64,000 nucleotides of DNA from contig NC_090282.1 in assembly GCF_037392515.1 (NCBI RefSeq), positions 54,398,843-54,462,842 on the forward strand, read 5' to 3'. Under the pieces are notes generated by a model, which saw only the letters and a program-made list of their open reading frames with translations, was not told the origin of the DNA and did not search any database. Each line of letters begins with the position of its first letter. Position 1 is the first letter of the stretch. This DNA is from Haliotis asinina (Eukaryota > Mollusca > Gastropoda > Lepetellida > Haliotidae). A program made the translations under genes and the position numbers. This document shows positions 36,165-47,345 of the stretch, one piece after another.

Positions 36165-37130
36165 TCAGGCCGAGCCGCAGATGCACCCATGGTGTAGTGG
36201 AGATTTATTTATCGGAACTTTTACCTTGGAGATATCGATGAACGATGATGGTAAACGGTTAGAAGATTCCAGCGAGACAGCGGAAAGAACAGATAAGTTT
36301 AAACTTAATCCTGAGCTCGACTGGAAGCCAGTGGAGAATGTACAGTATAGGAGTGATATGTTTGTATTTTCCATAGTGAACGTCGATGTGGGCGGCGACG
36401 TTCTGCACTCTCTGGCTATCTGGGTCTCTCATGCACCGACCAGTAAACAATTACAGTAATCAAGTTTACTCGTGACAAGGGAAGATACACAAGTATTGGC
36501 AGATTCAACTGTGAGATATTGGCGAATATTTCCAAGGTTGCGGAAAGACATGAAACAGGTTTTGACAAGATGAAATACACGAGAATCGAGAGACAAGGTT
36601 GAATCTAGGAGCACGCCCAGTCTTGGTCTTGATCAGCACAATAGATACATGAATTGTCCAAATCCAGTGATTTGACTCCAAACTGGGATCTCCGTTTCCT
36701 AAGACCGAGACGAATGCATGTACTCTCTAGTTGCTGCTGAGTTTAAGTTTGTTTTGTGTCATCCATGGCATTTAACGTAATCACAGCATTGACTCATTGA
36801 CTCGCATTGTCTGTTAGTGCGCTGAATGACTGTTCTTGGTCTGCGGGAAAACACTTGTATAACTGTGCACCACCCGCATACTGATGACGATTTATGCAAA
36901 AGCAAAAAAGCACTTCCTAACTTCTTAACATACAAAGTGAAAATAACCGACCAAGGATAGATCCGTGCGGTACACCATGTTCGAGATGGACGATAGCATA
37001 GTGGTGTCCGTCTATGAGCACAGCCTGACCCCGGGACGTTAGGAAGGACTTGACCCAATAGTGAGCAGTGCCATCAATATGAAAATCACACCTGAGACGA
37101 TGAATGGTCAAATGTATCAACGGCCAAACT
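36165..37130 (-). mobile_element. LINE relic (CR1/L2-like), reverse transcriptase C-terminal half
   Basis: Minus-strand blocks in order are: AHYWVKSFLTSRGQAVLIDG then LEHGVPHGSILGRLFSL; QYAGGAQLY, where the catalytic YADD has become YAGG; SLSLDSRVFHLVKTCFMSFR, LGNIRQYLTVESANTCVSSL and VTSKLDYCNCLLVG; then RVQNVAAHIDVHYGKYKHIT and LHWLPVELRIKFKL. This is the order of the palm-to-thumb part of a non-LTR reverse transcriptase. Frames are broken at several points and the 5' half is absent. It lies just upstream of the dehydrogenase gene. Confidence 0.85.
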
Positions 37131-37487
37131 TAGACTGAGGAGTGTTAAGATACCAACATTGCTTTTGCCCAGACGTAGATCATCATTTACTAAAACAGAC
37201 TCTTGCCCGGAATTGTTTCGAAACTAGAACTGACAAAAACGAGAAATTGCTCGTTAAAATCCACTGCGTAAACTCGCTAACAATGCTTTTACGAGAGATA
37301 ATGCAACGTCAGGCTAGCCGTCACCCTCCATCGACGCATAATCTAAACCCTCATAGTCACCACACGTGTAGGTGTGATTGTGCTGCCCTAATTATGTCAC
37401 ATGGCATATAACACAGCGCGACAGCTAGGGAGAAGTCCTCCCTTTTCATCAGTGTGTGTCCAGATTTGAACAGTGCCCCGGATAACT

Positions 37488-37580
37488 ATGCACCTCAAAG
37501 GAAAGACAGCATTTCTCACAGGAGGTGCAGGGGGAATTGGCGTTGCATTTGCACGAGCGTTGTTGGATAAAGGCTGCAAG
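37488..37580 (+). CDS. HPGD-like gene, exon 1
   Basis: 31 codons from the start ATG, ending at the GTAAAA donor. It encodes MHLKGKTAFLTGGAGGIGVA and the rest of the first helix: strand 1 and the glycine-rich NAD loop. MHLKGK matches the HPGD start (MHVNGK), which supports this ATG. Confidence 0.9.
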
Positions 37581-40500
37581 GTAAAATACTCCCAATGCAT
37601 CAAAACATTAATTTATTTTTCGTCTCGTTAATTTTGTTCGTGGATGAGTTGAAGAGTTGAATATTTATAGACTACGGTGTGTACGAGTGAGTTTAGTTTT
37701 ACGCTTTTAGCAATATTCTAGCAATATCACGACGGGGGACACCAGAAACGGACACACATTGTGCGCATGTGCGGAATCGAACCCGGGCCTTCGGCGTGAC
37801 GAGCGACTGCTTTAGCCACTAGGTACCCCGCCGACCACGGCGTTTAAGAACATTCACAACACATTTAGAATCGCTAATGTTCACTTATATAGGTACTTTG
37901 AATAAACCAGAACATGAAGCCAGATGAAAGTGGACACATTCAAAAACCCTACCTCCTTTGTATTACATCTGACTATATACTCTTTGTTTCGCTGGCAATG
38001 GGATTCCTTACATTAACTACCTTCCTTGCAATCAGTCAATGTTTCCGACATATTTCCCAGTCTTATAATCAGTAGGGCGAGTCTGCTGTCAAACCGGTGC
38101 ATGTGTGACATTGCAATCGACTTCAAACGTTTAGCCTAACCCACAAGCAAAACTCAATGACGCCCATAATTGCTTCTTTCACATATTTTACATCTGTACA
38201 AATATTATACTGTCTTCAACAAAGATATGCAATGCAGATTATGCAAATGTCGATTTTGTGTATTTATAAAGCATTCAATACAAATGTAACATTTCTTTTT
38301 TTATAACCATCATGGGAGACACCTGCTTCATAATTAGTGTTGTGCACACACGCAGTCACTTTACGCTCTATACAACCTTATAAGACTGGGCGAAAACTAA
38401 ATCCGAAAGCACCTGCAAGTTGTGGCAATCAAGTCCTTTATGAATCTGAGTTATAAATTAGAAGCTGGAGAATGACTCAGTTGGAATGTTGAGGATGGCA
38501 ACACATCGCTGGACAGGACGTTGGCGAGTCTCGTGTCCTTTCAAAACTGAACAAGAGCTACAACATATACAGCTCGTTTCACTTCTGATTTCCCTCTTAA
38601 TTCAAACGTCAGTATCTTGCAATGGTCTTCATTCGAGTTATACAATGACATTCACTACCTGAAATCTCTTTTCTGAACACCCCTTGTCTAACCCAGGTCT
38701 GTATCACCGACGTCAACGCAGATGCTGGCAAGAAGCTGGAGACAGTGCTGAGGCGCAAGTATCACGATGACGTAGTGTTTATACAGTGTGACGTCACTAG
38801 TGCCAGCAACATGGAAGGTGAAGAATGCCATGAGACCCAGTAACCCACTCTCCGGAGCTTATGACTCAGCATAACATGTTCGCCCCAAAGAACTCTGGGT
38901 AGGACAGTGCTAGTAACCATGCTGCAGATATGCGCCAAGTCGGTGGTTTGTCCCCACTGCAGTGTCATACCAAAGTCTGGTAACTGGTACCCTCACTAGC
39001 GCTCCGCATTTAGGGAATGAAACTGGTCTCGTCATTTCATTTCAGCCACTGTATCATGTCCCCAAGTGAAGCACGTTAACATGCGAAATAGTATCTCAGT
39101 AGGTTGGCGCTCTAAAATTAACCATTTACGTAAATACCTGTTTCACCCCTCCCTTTATGATGTTCTTTATTCAGTGTGTATACTAGATACAAATACAATT
39201 TGACATGTACGTTTCCCCTGTGTGCATCCCCGAGCCTTCACATAACTTCCCTTACAGTTCTTTAATTATAATGATATGTAGTGAGAGCTGATATTGCGGT
39301 AAGTAGATATGGTGTTACTGTCACTGTGGACATGGTGCAGGCATGTGTGGTAGGGCAGTGGACGAGTGACAGTGTGGACATGGTGCAGGCATGTGTGGTA
39401 GGGCAGTGGACGAGTGACAGTGTGGACATGCTGCAGGCATGTGTGGTAGGGCAGTGGACGAGTGACAGTGTGGACATGCTGCAGGCATGTGTGGTAGGGC
39501 AGTGGACGAGTGACAGTGTGGACATGCTGCAGGCATGTGTGGTAGGGCAGTGGACGAGTGACAGTGTGGACATGCTGCAGGCATGTGTGGTAGGGCAGTG
39601 GACGAGTGACAGTGTGGACATGCTGCAGGCATGTGTGGTAGGGCAGTGGACGAGTGACAGTGTGGACATGCTGCAGGCATGTGTGGTAGGGCAGTGGACG
39701 AGTGACAGTGTGGACATGCTGCAGGCATGTGTGGTAGGGCAGTGGACGAGTGACAGTGTGGACATACTGCAGGCATGTGTGGTAGGGCAGTGGACGAGTG
39801 ACAGTGTGGACATACTGCAGGCATGTGTGGTAGGGCAGTGGACGAGTGACAGTGTGGACATACTCCTGTATTGGCAATTCCCGTGACAAGTATCATGCAA
39901 CATGGTCACTCCTATACTTCTGTGACATATTTTAAGCAGCAAATATTGTATTGTTCCATAGATAGCGTTAGGCAACAAGAACCATCTTACAGCATCTTCA
40001 GGTTTGACGTGACCGGGATCTGAACATCCAACGTTCTGCTTGCCAGACAAATGCTCTGCGCACTAAACATGGAGGGTGTGATGATTCGTAATTATAAATC
40101 GGGAAAAAAAACATGAAATATATATACACAACTACAATTTGAACAATAGAATCCGAATAATGACCATGGATTTAGTTGAACTCCGAGTCATCAACAAATC
40201 CAGGAGTCAACAATATTGTGACAAAGCATTTTTTACTACAACAATCCAAATCCATCGGTTAAATTGAGTTCAATATGTACAATATTCCAAAAACCAGAAC
40301 ATATGTGTTGAGCCCCACATATTTGAAATCCAAAGGCTGTGTTGAAACCAAAAGAATATCAGTTTCCAGATAATGTCTGAGATGAAATCAAGGTCAGAAT
40401 CCGGATACCTGTATGTTTGATGTTTTATCAACACAGATGTTTTCAAGACTGCTGTGGCACGGTTCGGGGGTGTAGACATAATGCTGAACAACGCAGGCAT

Positions 40501-43369
40501 CATGCATGAGGGGCGCTGGGAGGACATGATCAGCATCATGATGGTCAGTCATTTGTGTGGACACATAATGTAAGCAGAATGGAAGAGACAATTAGTTGTT
40601 ATGCTTAGTCCCATCCAGTCATTGGAATTAGCATACAGTTGTACTTACAGCGCGGTACTGTGATCGGGACGGACTTAGCCATTGCTCATATGAGGAAGGA
40701 TAAAGGGGGTAGAGGAGGGGTCGTAATCAACACAGCGTCTTGTGCAGGTGAGCCAAATGAACGATCACATTACATAAGACTTATATCACCACGAAGCTTA
40801 CTACCAATCAGACAAAGGTCAATAGAAGGGTGGGTTTCTTGAGTCGATTTATTCATATTTAACGTTGGCATAGTGTGATATTCGTTTTTTCAAATACGCA
40901 TTACACATAAATTTCACTGAACACGTCCATAATAGTTTTCCGTAATCAGGACTACAGATATGCGTTAACAAGAATAAACAATAGTGATATCATGTTGGGT
41001 TTCTCTACGTGTGCTGCAGGTATTTACGTGTATTTCACCACACCTGTCTACTGTGCTGCAAAATCTGGTGTCGTCGCTTACACACGAGCTTGGGCGGTAA
41101 GTTCCGTGCGAATATTGTTGTATGTTGATGTTCTGCCTGGCAGTAATAAATAGACAATGGTTATATGTGTCAACCTGGTTTGATCCACCATGTCTGGATT
41201 CATCCATGACATGTTCTCGTAATTCAGTCAAACTTCATCCAGTCTTGCAGCTTAACACTTCCAGATGGATAAACTGCTCTCTTCAGAACATCCCTGATCG
41301 AGAACAGCTCGGCCTACGGTTCGCCTGCATATGTCCAAAGCCAGTGGATACTCCCTTGATGGATGTCACACAGGAGAGCGTGAATTACTATCAATATGAG
41401 TATGAGGCATGTCAACAGCAGGGGAAAATGAAGTAAGCTTCTACCTCACCATCCTGCCTCATGACTTCACCAACCTGCATCATCACCTCGCCATCCTTTA
41501 TCATCACTTCACCAGCCTGTATCATCACTCTGCCAACCTTTACCATCACCTCCATACCATGTACAATCACTTCACCAGTCTGTATCATCAGCTCACCAGC
41601 CTGTATTATCACAAATCAGCATTATCAAACCACCAGCCTGTTTCATCATTTCATCAACCCATTACATCACCTCACCAACTTAAACTATCACTTCACCAAC
41701 ATGTATTACAACCTCAACAATCTGTTTAATCACATCACCAACCCCTATTAGCACCTCACCAACCTGTATCAGCACCTCACCAACCTGCATCATTAACTCA
41801 CCAACCTATATCACTTCACCAGCATTTATCATCACTCAACCAATCTGTATCATCACCTCACCTACCTGCAGCATCACCTCACCAACCTGCAGCATCACCT
41901 CAACAACATGTATCATCACCTCACCAACCTATATCACTTCACCTATATCACTTCACCGCATTTATCATCACCTCACCAACCTGTTAGCACCTCACCAATG
42001 TGTATCAGCACCTCACCAACCTAAATCACTTCACCAGCATTTATCATCACCTCAACAACATGTATCATCACCTCACCAACCTATATCAATTCAGCAGCAT
42101 TCATCATCACCTCACCAACCTGCATCATTAACTCACCAACCTACATCAATTCACCAGCATTTATCATCACTTAACCAACCTGTATCATGACCTCACCAAC
42201 CTGCAGCATCACCTCACCAACCTGTATTATCACCTCACAAGCTTATATCACTTTACCTCCATGTGTCATCACTTCACCAACCTATATCACTTCACCTGTA
42301 TGTGTCATCACCTTACCAACCTGAATCATCACCTCATCAACATGCACCATCACTTTAACAGCATGTATCATCACCTCACCAATCAATATCACTTCACCAG
42401 CATGTATCATCACCTCAACAACATGTATCATCACCTCACCAACCTATATCAATTCACAAGCATTTATCATCACCTCACCAACCCGTTTCATTACCTCACC
42501 AACCTGCATCATTAACTCACCAAACTACATCACTTCACCAGCATTTATCATCACTTAACCAACCTGTATCATCACCTCACCAACCTGTATTATCATTTCA
42601 CCAGCCTATATCACTTCACCTCCATGTGTCATCACCTCACCAACCTGTATCATCACTTCACCAATCCATTATATCACCCTGCCAATCTGCATCATCACCT
42701 CACCAACCTACAATCACTTCACCTGTATGGGTCATCATCTCACCAACCTGATTCATCACCTCACCAACATGCACCATCACTTCACCAGCATGTATCATCA
42801 CCTCACCAACCAATATCACTTCACCAGCATCTATCATCACCTCACCAACCTGTATCATTAACTCACCAAAATGTATCATCAACTCACAAACCTGTATCAC
42901 TTCACCAGCACCTATGATCACCTCACCAGTCTGTATCATTACCTAACCAACCTGTATCATCACCTCACCAACCTATATCACTTTACCTGCATGTATCATC
43001 ACCTCACCAACCTATATCACTTTACCTGCATGTATCATCACCTCACCAACCAGCATCATCACAGCACCAACCTGTATTATTACTTCAACAACCTGTGTCA
43101 TCACCTCATCAACCTTTATCACCTCACCAACCTGTATCATCACCTCACTAACCTGCATCATCACTTCCCAAAACTGTATCATTATCTCAACACTAATCAT
43201 GTTTGCTCAATCTGCTTCTGTTGCCAGGACGGAGACTATAGCTGAAGGTCTTGTGGGCCTCCTCGAAGATGACGGCAGTAATGGAGCTATCCTCTACATC
43301 TCCAAAGATGAGGGCTTTGCCAGAAAGAAGATATTGGTTGTCAATGAGTCAGACTTGAAGCATGCCTAG
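37488..43369 (+). CDS. 15-hydroxyprostaglandin dehydrogenase-like SDR, seven exons, complete
   Basis: Seven exons (37488-37580, 38697-38817, 40437-40543, 40651-40747, 41020-41096, 41287-41432, 43228-43369) join in phase at GT-AG introns to give 260 residues; human HPGD has 266. It is a classical short-chain dehydrogenase. The order is: TGGAGGIG dinucleotide loop (residues 11-18), Asp after the second strand (CITDV) favouring NAD+ over NADP+, CDVTS, LNNAG, catalytic Ser in INTASCAG, YCAAK with Tyr 13 residues after that Ser as in HPGD, and CPKPVDTPL in the substrate-side loop. HPGD oxidises the 15-hydroxyl of prostaglandins in the cytosol; the substrate here is inferred. The ATG has A at -3. 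Introns 2 and 6 are mostly minisatellite, and intron 1 holds a SINE. Confidence 0.9.
37689..37833 (-). mobile_element. tRNA-derived SINE in intron 1 of the HPGD-like gene
   Basis: On the minus strand a box B-like GGGTTCGATTCC (complement of 37773-37784) and a box A-like CCTAGTGGCTAAAG precede a body ending in AATATTGCTAAAAGCGTAAA and ACTAAACTC. That tail is nearly the same as that of the SINE at 31787-32072, though the heads differ. Flanking GACTACGGTG and GACCACGGCG may be a diverged target duplication. Confidence 0.8.
38697..38817 (+). CDS. HPGD-like gene, exon 2
   Basis: Follows the acceptor TAACCCAG and ends at the GTGAAG donor in phase 1. It encodes VCITDVNADAGKKLETVLRR through FIQCDVTSASNME, containing the NAD-selecting Asp and the CDV motif. 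Confidence 0.9.
39326..39866. repeat. Minisatellite in intron 2 of the HPGD-like gene, 48-bp unit, 11 copies
   Basis: Units GTGGACATGCTGCAGGCATG, TGTGGTAGGGCAGTGGACGA, GTGACAGT repeat every 48 bp with only one varying base (CATGGTG, CATGCTG or CATACTG). Each variant is in a contiguous block, as expected from stepwise duplication. Since 48 is divisible by three, four long open frames in both directions are artefacts. Confidence 0.97.
40437..40543 (+). CDS. HPGD-like gene, exon 3
   Basis: Follows acceptor CAACACAG and ends at donor GTCAGT in phase 0. It encodes VFKTAVARFGGVDIMLNNAG and IMHEGRWEDMISIMM, with the NNAG motif that stabilises the central sheet. Confidence 0.9.
40651..40747 (+). CDS. 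HPGD-like gene, exon 4
   Basis: Follows acceptor CTTACAG and ends at donor GTGAGC in phase 1. It encodes RGTVIGTDLAIAHMRKDKGG and RGGVVINTASCA, including the catalytic Ser. Confidence 0.9.
41020..41096 (+). CDS. HPGD-like gene, exon 5
   Basis: Follows acceptor GTGCTGCAG and ends at donor GTAAGT in phase 0. It encodes IYVYFTTPVYCAAKSGVVAY and TRAWA with the catalytic YxxxK. Confidence 0.9.
41287..41432 (+). CDS. HPGD-like gene, exon 6
   Basis: Follows acceptor CTCTTCAG and ends at donor GTAAGC in phase 2. It encodes NIPDREQLGLRFACICPKPV and the mobile substrate-side segment to QQQGKM. Confidence 0.88.
41440..43195. repeat. Degenerate minisatellite filling intron 6 of the HPGD-like gene
   Basis: A unit of about 21 bp (CATCACCTCACCAACCTGTAT) repeats about 80 times with many substitutions and variants such as TATATCACTTCACCAGCATT. 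Longer blocks recur, so there is a higher-order pattern. The DNA is almost free of G on the plus strand (pyrimidine/A-rich), a strong strand asymmetry. It occupies nearly all of the 1,795-bp intron. Confidence 0.95.
43228..43369 (+). CDS. HPGD-like gene, exon 7 and stop
   Basis: Follows acceptor TTGCCAG and ends at a TAG stop. It encodes TETIAEGLVGLLEDDGSNGA and ILYISKDEGFARKK onward; the EDDxxNGA block matches HPGD closely (LIEDDALNGAIM). Confidence 0.9.
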
Positions 43370-43530
43370 AGGCTTCACTTCAAAGGATAGGGGTATAGCT
43401 ATTCCTACCTGTCTAAGTAAGACATCATAAACAGGTCTTGGTTTTCAAAAGATTTTAAACAGAAAAAAGTGCATGAGTAACCAATTCATTCAACATACAG
43501 AGAAAACCATGATAGGTATTTGTATGTAAC

Positions 43531-43536
43531 AATAAA
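43531..43536 (+). terminator. Polyadenylation signal of the HPGD-like gene
   Basis: AATAAA lies 162 bp after the stop codon and is followed by a GT-rich stretch (GTGTTGTGTCTGT), the usual layout of an animal 3' end. Confidence 0.6.
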
Positions 43537-43559
43537 GTGTTGTGTCTGTCACTATGATT

Positions 43560-44232
43560 CAGAGTATGTTGTCTTGACTACATGTCAGTATTCTTTACTA
43601 GCCTCATGTATTCCTGAGTGGCAATAACAATCTCTGCAAAAGTTTGTATTTCAGACATCACTGATTACAATGTGAAGACTTATAGCAGAAAGTGCATGGT
43701 GTTGGGAGAAAGTGACAAAGCAGGTCATCACCAGGTTAAATCTGGAATCTGAACCCACACGTTTATTCACACTTGGCTTCTGGCACGTGTTACCTTATGA
43801 AACAATTATGTTGTTTTCATATTCTCAGCAACAACCCTACAGATTGTTGGACAACAATTCCCCACAATAATAATTACTTACTTGTTGTCATTCTTGTATC
43901 AACCTTCACCCCAAAATAATACAAAATGAAAACCCATTCACCTGTGTATTTGTTATCACACATAACTAGTGGCATAAGAGGCATAAACAGTGGAAAGTCA
44001 GCTGAGATTATATGACAAAGCTTCCCATTTGGTATTTCTGGTAATAAATCCAGAACTGGCAAATGTACTGCCTGTTAAGTAAAATCTGTGTAGAAGCACA
44101 GACAGACAGGAATAATCTTGCAATATAGACTTGTCAAAAGTTAGCGTCTGTATGGATAATGTCTGATACATCCCTGACACTAGGGTCACTGCCTCATAGT
44201 CTTCATAGCAGATGCTTGAGTGGCATTCTAAA
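43560..44232. other. Spacer, nothing recognised
   Basis: No gene or repeat family recognised. Confidence 0.5.
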
Positions 44233-44466
44233 AGATGCTACGTCATACGGTTGGATGCTATGTCATATGTTGGATGCTATGTCATATGTTGGATGCTATG
44301 TCATACGGTTGGATGCTATGTCATATGTTGGATGCTATGTCATATGGTTGGATGCTATGTCATATGTTGGATGCTATGTCATATGTTGGATGCTATGTCA
44401 TATGGTTGGATGCTATGTCATACGGTTGGATGCTATGTCATATGTTGGATGCTATGTCATATGTTG
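44233..44466. repeat. Minisatellite, 19-21-bp unit, about 12 copies
   Basis: GGATGCTATGTCATATGTT and GGATGCTATGTCATACGGTT or ATGGTT forms alternate. Open frames of 85-106 codons in all three plus frames are repeat artefacts. Confidence 0.95.
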
Positions 44467-45021
44467 TAGCAAAGAATAAAAGATTTAAAACGAAATCCAG
44501 AAAGTTGTGAATGTTCAGTATTCATGTTACTTTTGTCAAATTGCTGTTATACTTGTATTTTGTTTCCGTTCATTTGTTGCAGCATTGAACAGTATTATTC
44601 CACTTCAATCAGTCATTGTGGGAAGATCTTCAGTGTGAGACAAACAACATTACATTGTCATTTTCACAAGCCTTCTTGTTGTGGGTGTATCTGTTCAAAA
44701 TATTATATACTTTGTGTATTGATAAATTGCCTAGTTATCACAATCATTTCACAAATTCCCTAAATTGTTAGACTAAAATAAAGTTCTCGAGTGCATAAAA
44801 AACACTGTAACAGATGACTTATGCCAGGATTATATGCCAGAAATACAGAGGTAGACTTATTTTGCAGTTCATATGTAAAAATAAATGAACTTAAGGAGTC
44901 GTGAAAATGACTACATTTCATAATTAATTCCAAAAACAAGATGCTCTGATTAAAGATCAAAGGCGCAGACATCAGCTGATAATGTACAGTTTTTGTATAA
45001 CTTCAAAATGTATTGCTGTCA
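44467..45021. other. Spacer, nothing recognised
   Basis: No gene or repeat family recognised. Confidence 0.5.
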
Positions 45022-45890
45022 CTGCCCCAGTATGGCTGTCTCGGTGACATTCAGCAACACATGCACTGCCCCAGTATGGCTGTCTCGGTGACATTCAGCG
45101 ACACATTCACTGCACCAGTACAGCTGACAAGGTGATATTCAGTGACACATGCACTGCCCGAGTATGGCTGTCTCAGTGACATTCAGCGACACATTCACTA
45201 TCCCAGTACAGCTGTCTAGGTGACATTCAGTGACACATGCACTGCACCAGTATGGTTGTCTAGGTGACATTGACACATGCACTGCACCAGTATGGTTGTC
45301 TAGGTGACATTGACACATGCACTGCACCAGTATGGCTGTCTAAGTGACATTCAGCGACACATGCACTGCACCAGTATGGTTGTCTAGGTGACATTGACAC
45401 ATGCACTGCACCAGTATGGTTGTCTAGGTGACATTGACACATGCACTGCACCAGTATGGTTGTCTAGGTGACATTGACACATGCACTGCACCAGTATGGT
45501 TGTCTAGGTGACATTCAGCGACACATGCACTGCACCAGTATGGTTGTCTAAGTGACATTCAGCCACACATGCACTGCACCAGTATGGTTGTCTTGGTGAC
45601 ATTCAGCCACACATGCACTGCACCAGTATGGTTGTCTTGGTGACATTCAGCCACACATGCACTGCACCTGTATGGTTGTCTAGGTGACATTAAGCGACAC
45701 ATGCACTGCACCAGTATGGTTGTCTAGGTGACATTCAGCCACACATGCACTGCACCAGTATGGTTGTCTAGGTGACATTCAGCCACACATGCACTGCACC
45801 AGTATGGTTGTCTAGGTGACATTCAGCCACACATGCACTGCACCAGTATGGTTGTCTAGGTGACATTCAGCCACACATGCACCACCCTAA
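45022..45890. repeat. Minisatellite, 44-bp and 40-bp units, about 20 copies
   Basis: The long unit is CACTGCACCAGTATGGTTGT, CTAGGTGACATTCAGCCACA, CATG. The short form lacks four bases (CATTGACACATG) and occurs in two clusters near 45250-45320 and 45385-45490. The first copies (TGCCCCAGTATGGCTGTCTC) are the most diverged. Confidence 0.95.
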
Positions 45891-46414
45891 GGTGGCAAGT
45901 CAGGAGTGTGCACTGCTGTCATGTCAGATAACTTCATTTTGCATCCTTCCTGTTTACACAACACACAGACAAGCATTGCTAGCAAGCCTAACATTGCATA
46001 AGTAGTATTTATGATCAAAGTCAAAGAGATAAACAATCACTGAATACTGTTCACATTTACAAAATTTGCCTATAAAACTCTCAACAAGAAAGTGAATATT
46101 ACAACTGTATGCCCAGCATTAGCATGTGTGTGTAAATTGTCACAGTCACAAATCACAAAGTAAAAGTCATAGAGATACGTCCATGAACATGAACTGAAAG
46201 ATGCGTATCAATTTCAGAACACATTTTAATTTTATTCAGCTCTATGTGATCAGCATACACATAATGTACATGTTTCTTAATGTAACAAACACTGAAACTG
46301 ATATATATCCAAAGTACAATGTACATAGATACTGTGTACAAAAAACAAACTATTAATGACATATAAGCAGTGTACATGTAACAAGCACAACACAAGGCTA
46401 AAAGTTAATAATAA
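45891..46414. other. Spacer, nothing recognised
   Basis: No gene recognised. Confidence 0.5.
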
Positions 46415-46545
46415 TATATTGATGATAAACATTCCAATTTAACTCATGCGGTTTTACTTGCAGTGTTAACAATTTTATTAATTTTAGATTTGAGATGAAC
46501 TGAGGCAGACCTGTACCAACAATGAAAGGAAAAGGTGAAAATACT
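46415..46545 (-). mobile_element. LINE 3' fragment, same family as 31.7-32.4 kb
   Basis: TATTGATGATAAACATTCCA, GTTAACAATTTTATTAATTT and GAAAATACTCTGAA match the segments at 31.70-31.78 and 32.10-32.14 kb. Here the segment is continuous, with no SINE, so it shows the pre-insertion state of that site (ATTTGAG at 46488-46494). Confidence 0.75.
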
Positions 46546-46794
46546 CTGAATAATGGGTTAACATTAAAACATCTGAGTATATGTGTGAGATGAAAACATT
46601 ACTGACACTTGTTGTATACAGCTTGATTATTTGAGTTCCAGTTCAGCTTAGAGTCAGTGAAGGTTTCCCGATTCTTATGCTCTAACAGGGTATCAACACA
46701 ATCACCACTGATTATCAGTGGAAGCATTTCTGTGGGCAGTGACTCCAACAAATCAGTTACCATAGAGTAACCATAGAGCATACTTCTGGCATGC

Positions 46795-47345
46795 AGGAGG
46801 GTTTTTACAGTTAACCCTTAATGGCTGACAGGGCATACTTATGGGATGGTGATCCTGATGGACGATGGGACATCTTTGGGTTTAGGCTTGGAAGTAACCA
46901 TTGAGTGAGATGAAGGTGTCCTTCAGATGGTTCAGTTCGTTGTTGAAGGTATCACAATGGCAAATTGCATTTACACATCAGGTGAGGGAGATGATGATGG
47001 TCAGTTTTATTTGGGAGACTGTGGCAACTGTAATGGATGTACTGGTCTGTACATAGAATTGCAGTAAACAGAGGTTCTTAGTCAATTTTCTGCAGTATGG
47101 AGGTACATGTCTAGGAAGGGAAGGTGTTGGTTTGTTCCTGTCTCCATGGACAACTGGATTCATGGCGCTGAGCACTGAGGTGATTAAGTATATCAGTACC
47201 AACAGAGGGGTTTGAACGGTGCTATGGAGAGGGCTGATATTTCGGAGAATTTCATGAATATTTCAGTGATGAGTGGAGATGCATCATGTAGGAAGTCACC
47301 AAAGTCCTATCTAGGAACAATAACAACTGGCATCAAAGGAAGCTG
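46795..47345 (-). mobile_element. Penelope-like element relic
   Basis: Minus-strand blocks (partly in different frames) read EIFMKFSEISALSIAPFKPL then CWY; HLNHLSAQR; ETEQTNTFPSLDMYLHTAEN; LRTSVY; and, further on, NELNHLKDTFISLNGYF and SHKYALSAIKG. This order (APFKPRLWYRYVDD, then IQFT and FLD, then VYRKPTHTDQY, then ANGYP) is that of Penelope-like reverse transcriptases. The YVDD segment itself is missing here and the copy is inactive. Confidence 0.65.

Noticed and set aside
39262-40050. Four open frames of 190-262 codons on both strands
   Set aside because: All come from the 48-bp intronic minisatellite of the HPGD-like gene.
41409-43245. Several His/Tyr/Leu-rich open frames
   Set aside because: Translations of the 21-bp-based array in intron 6 of the HPGD-like gene.
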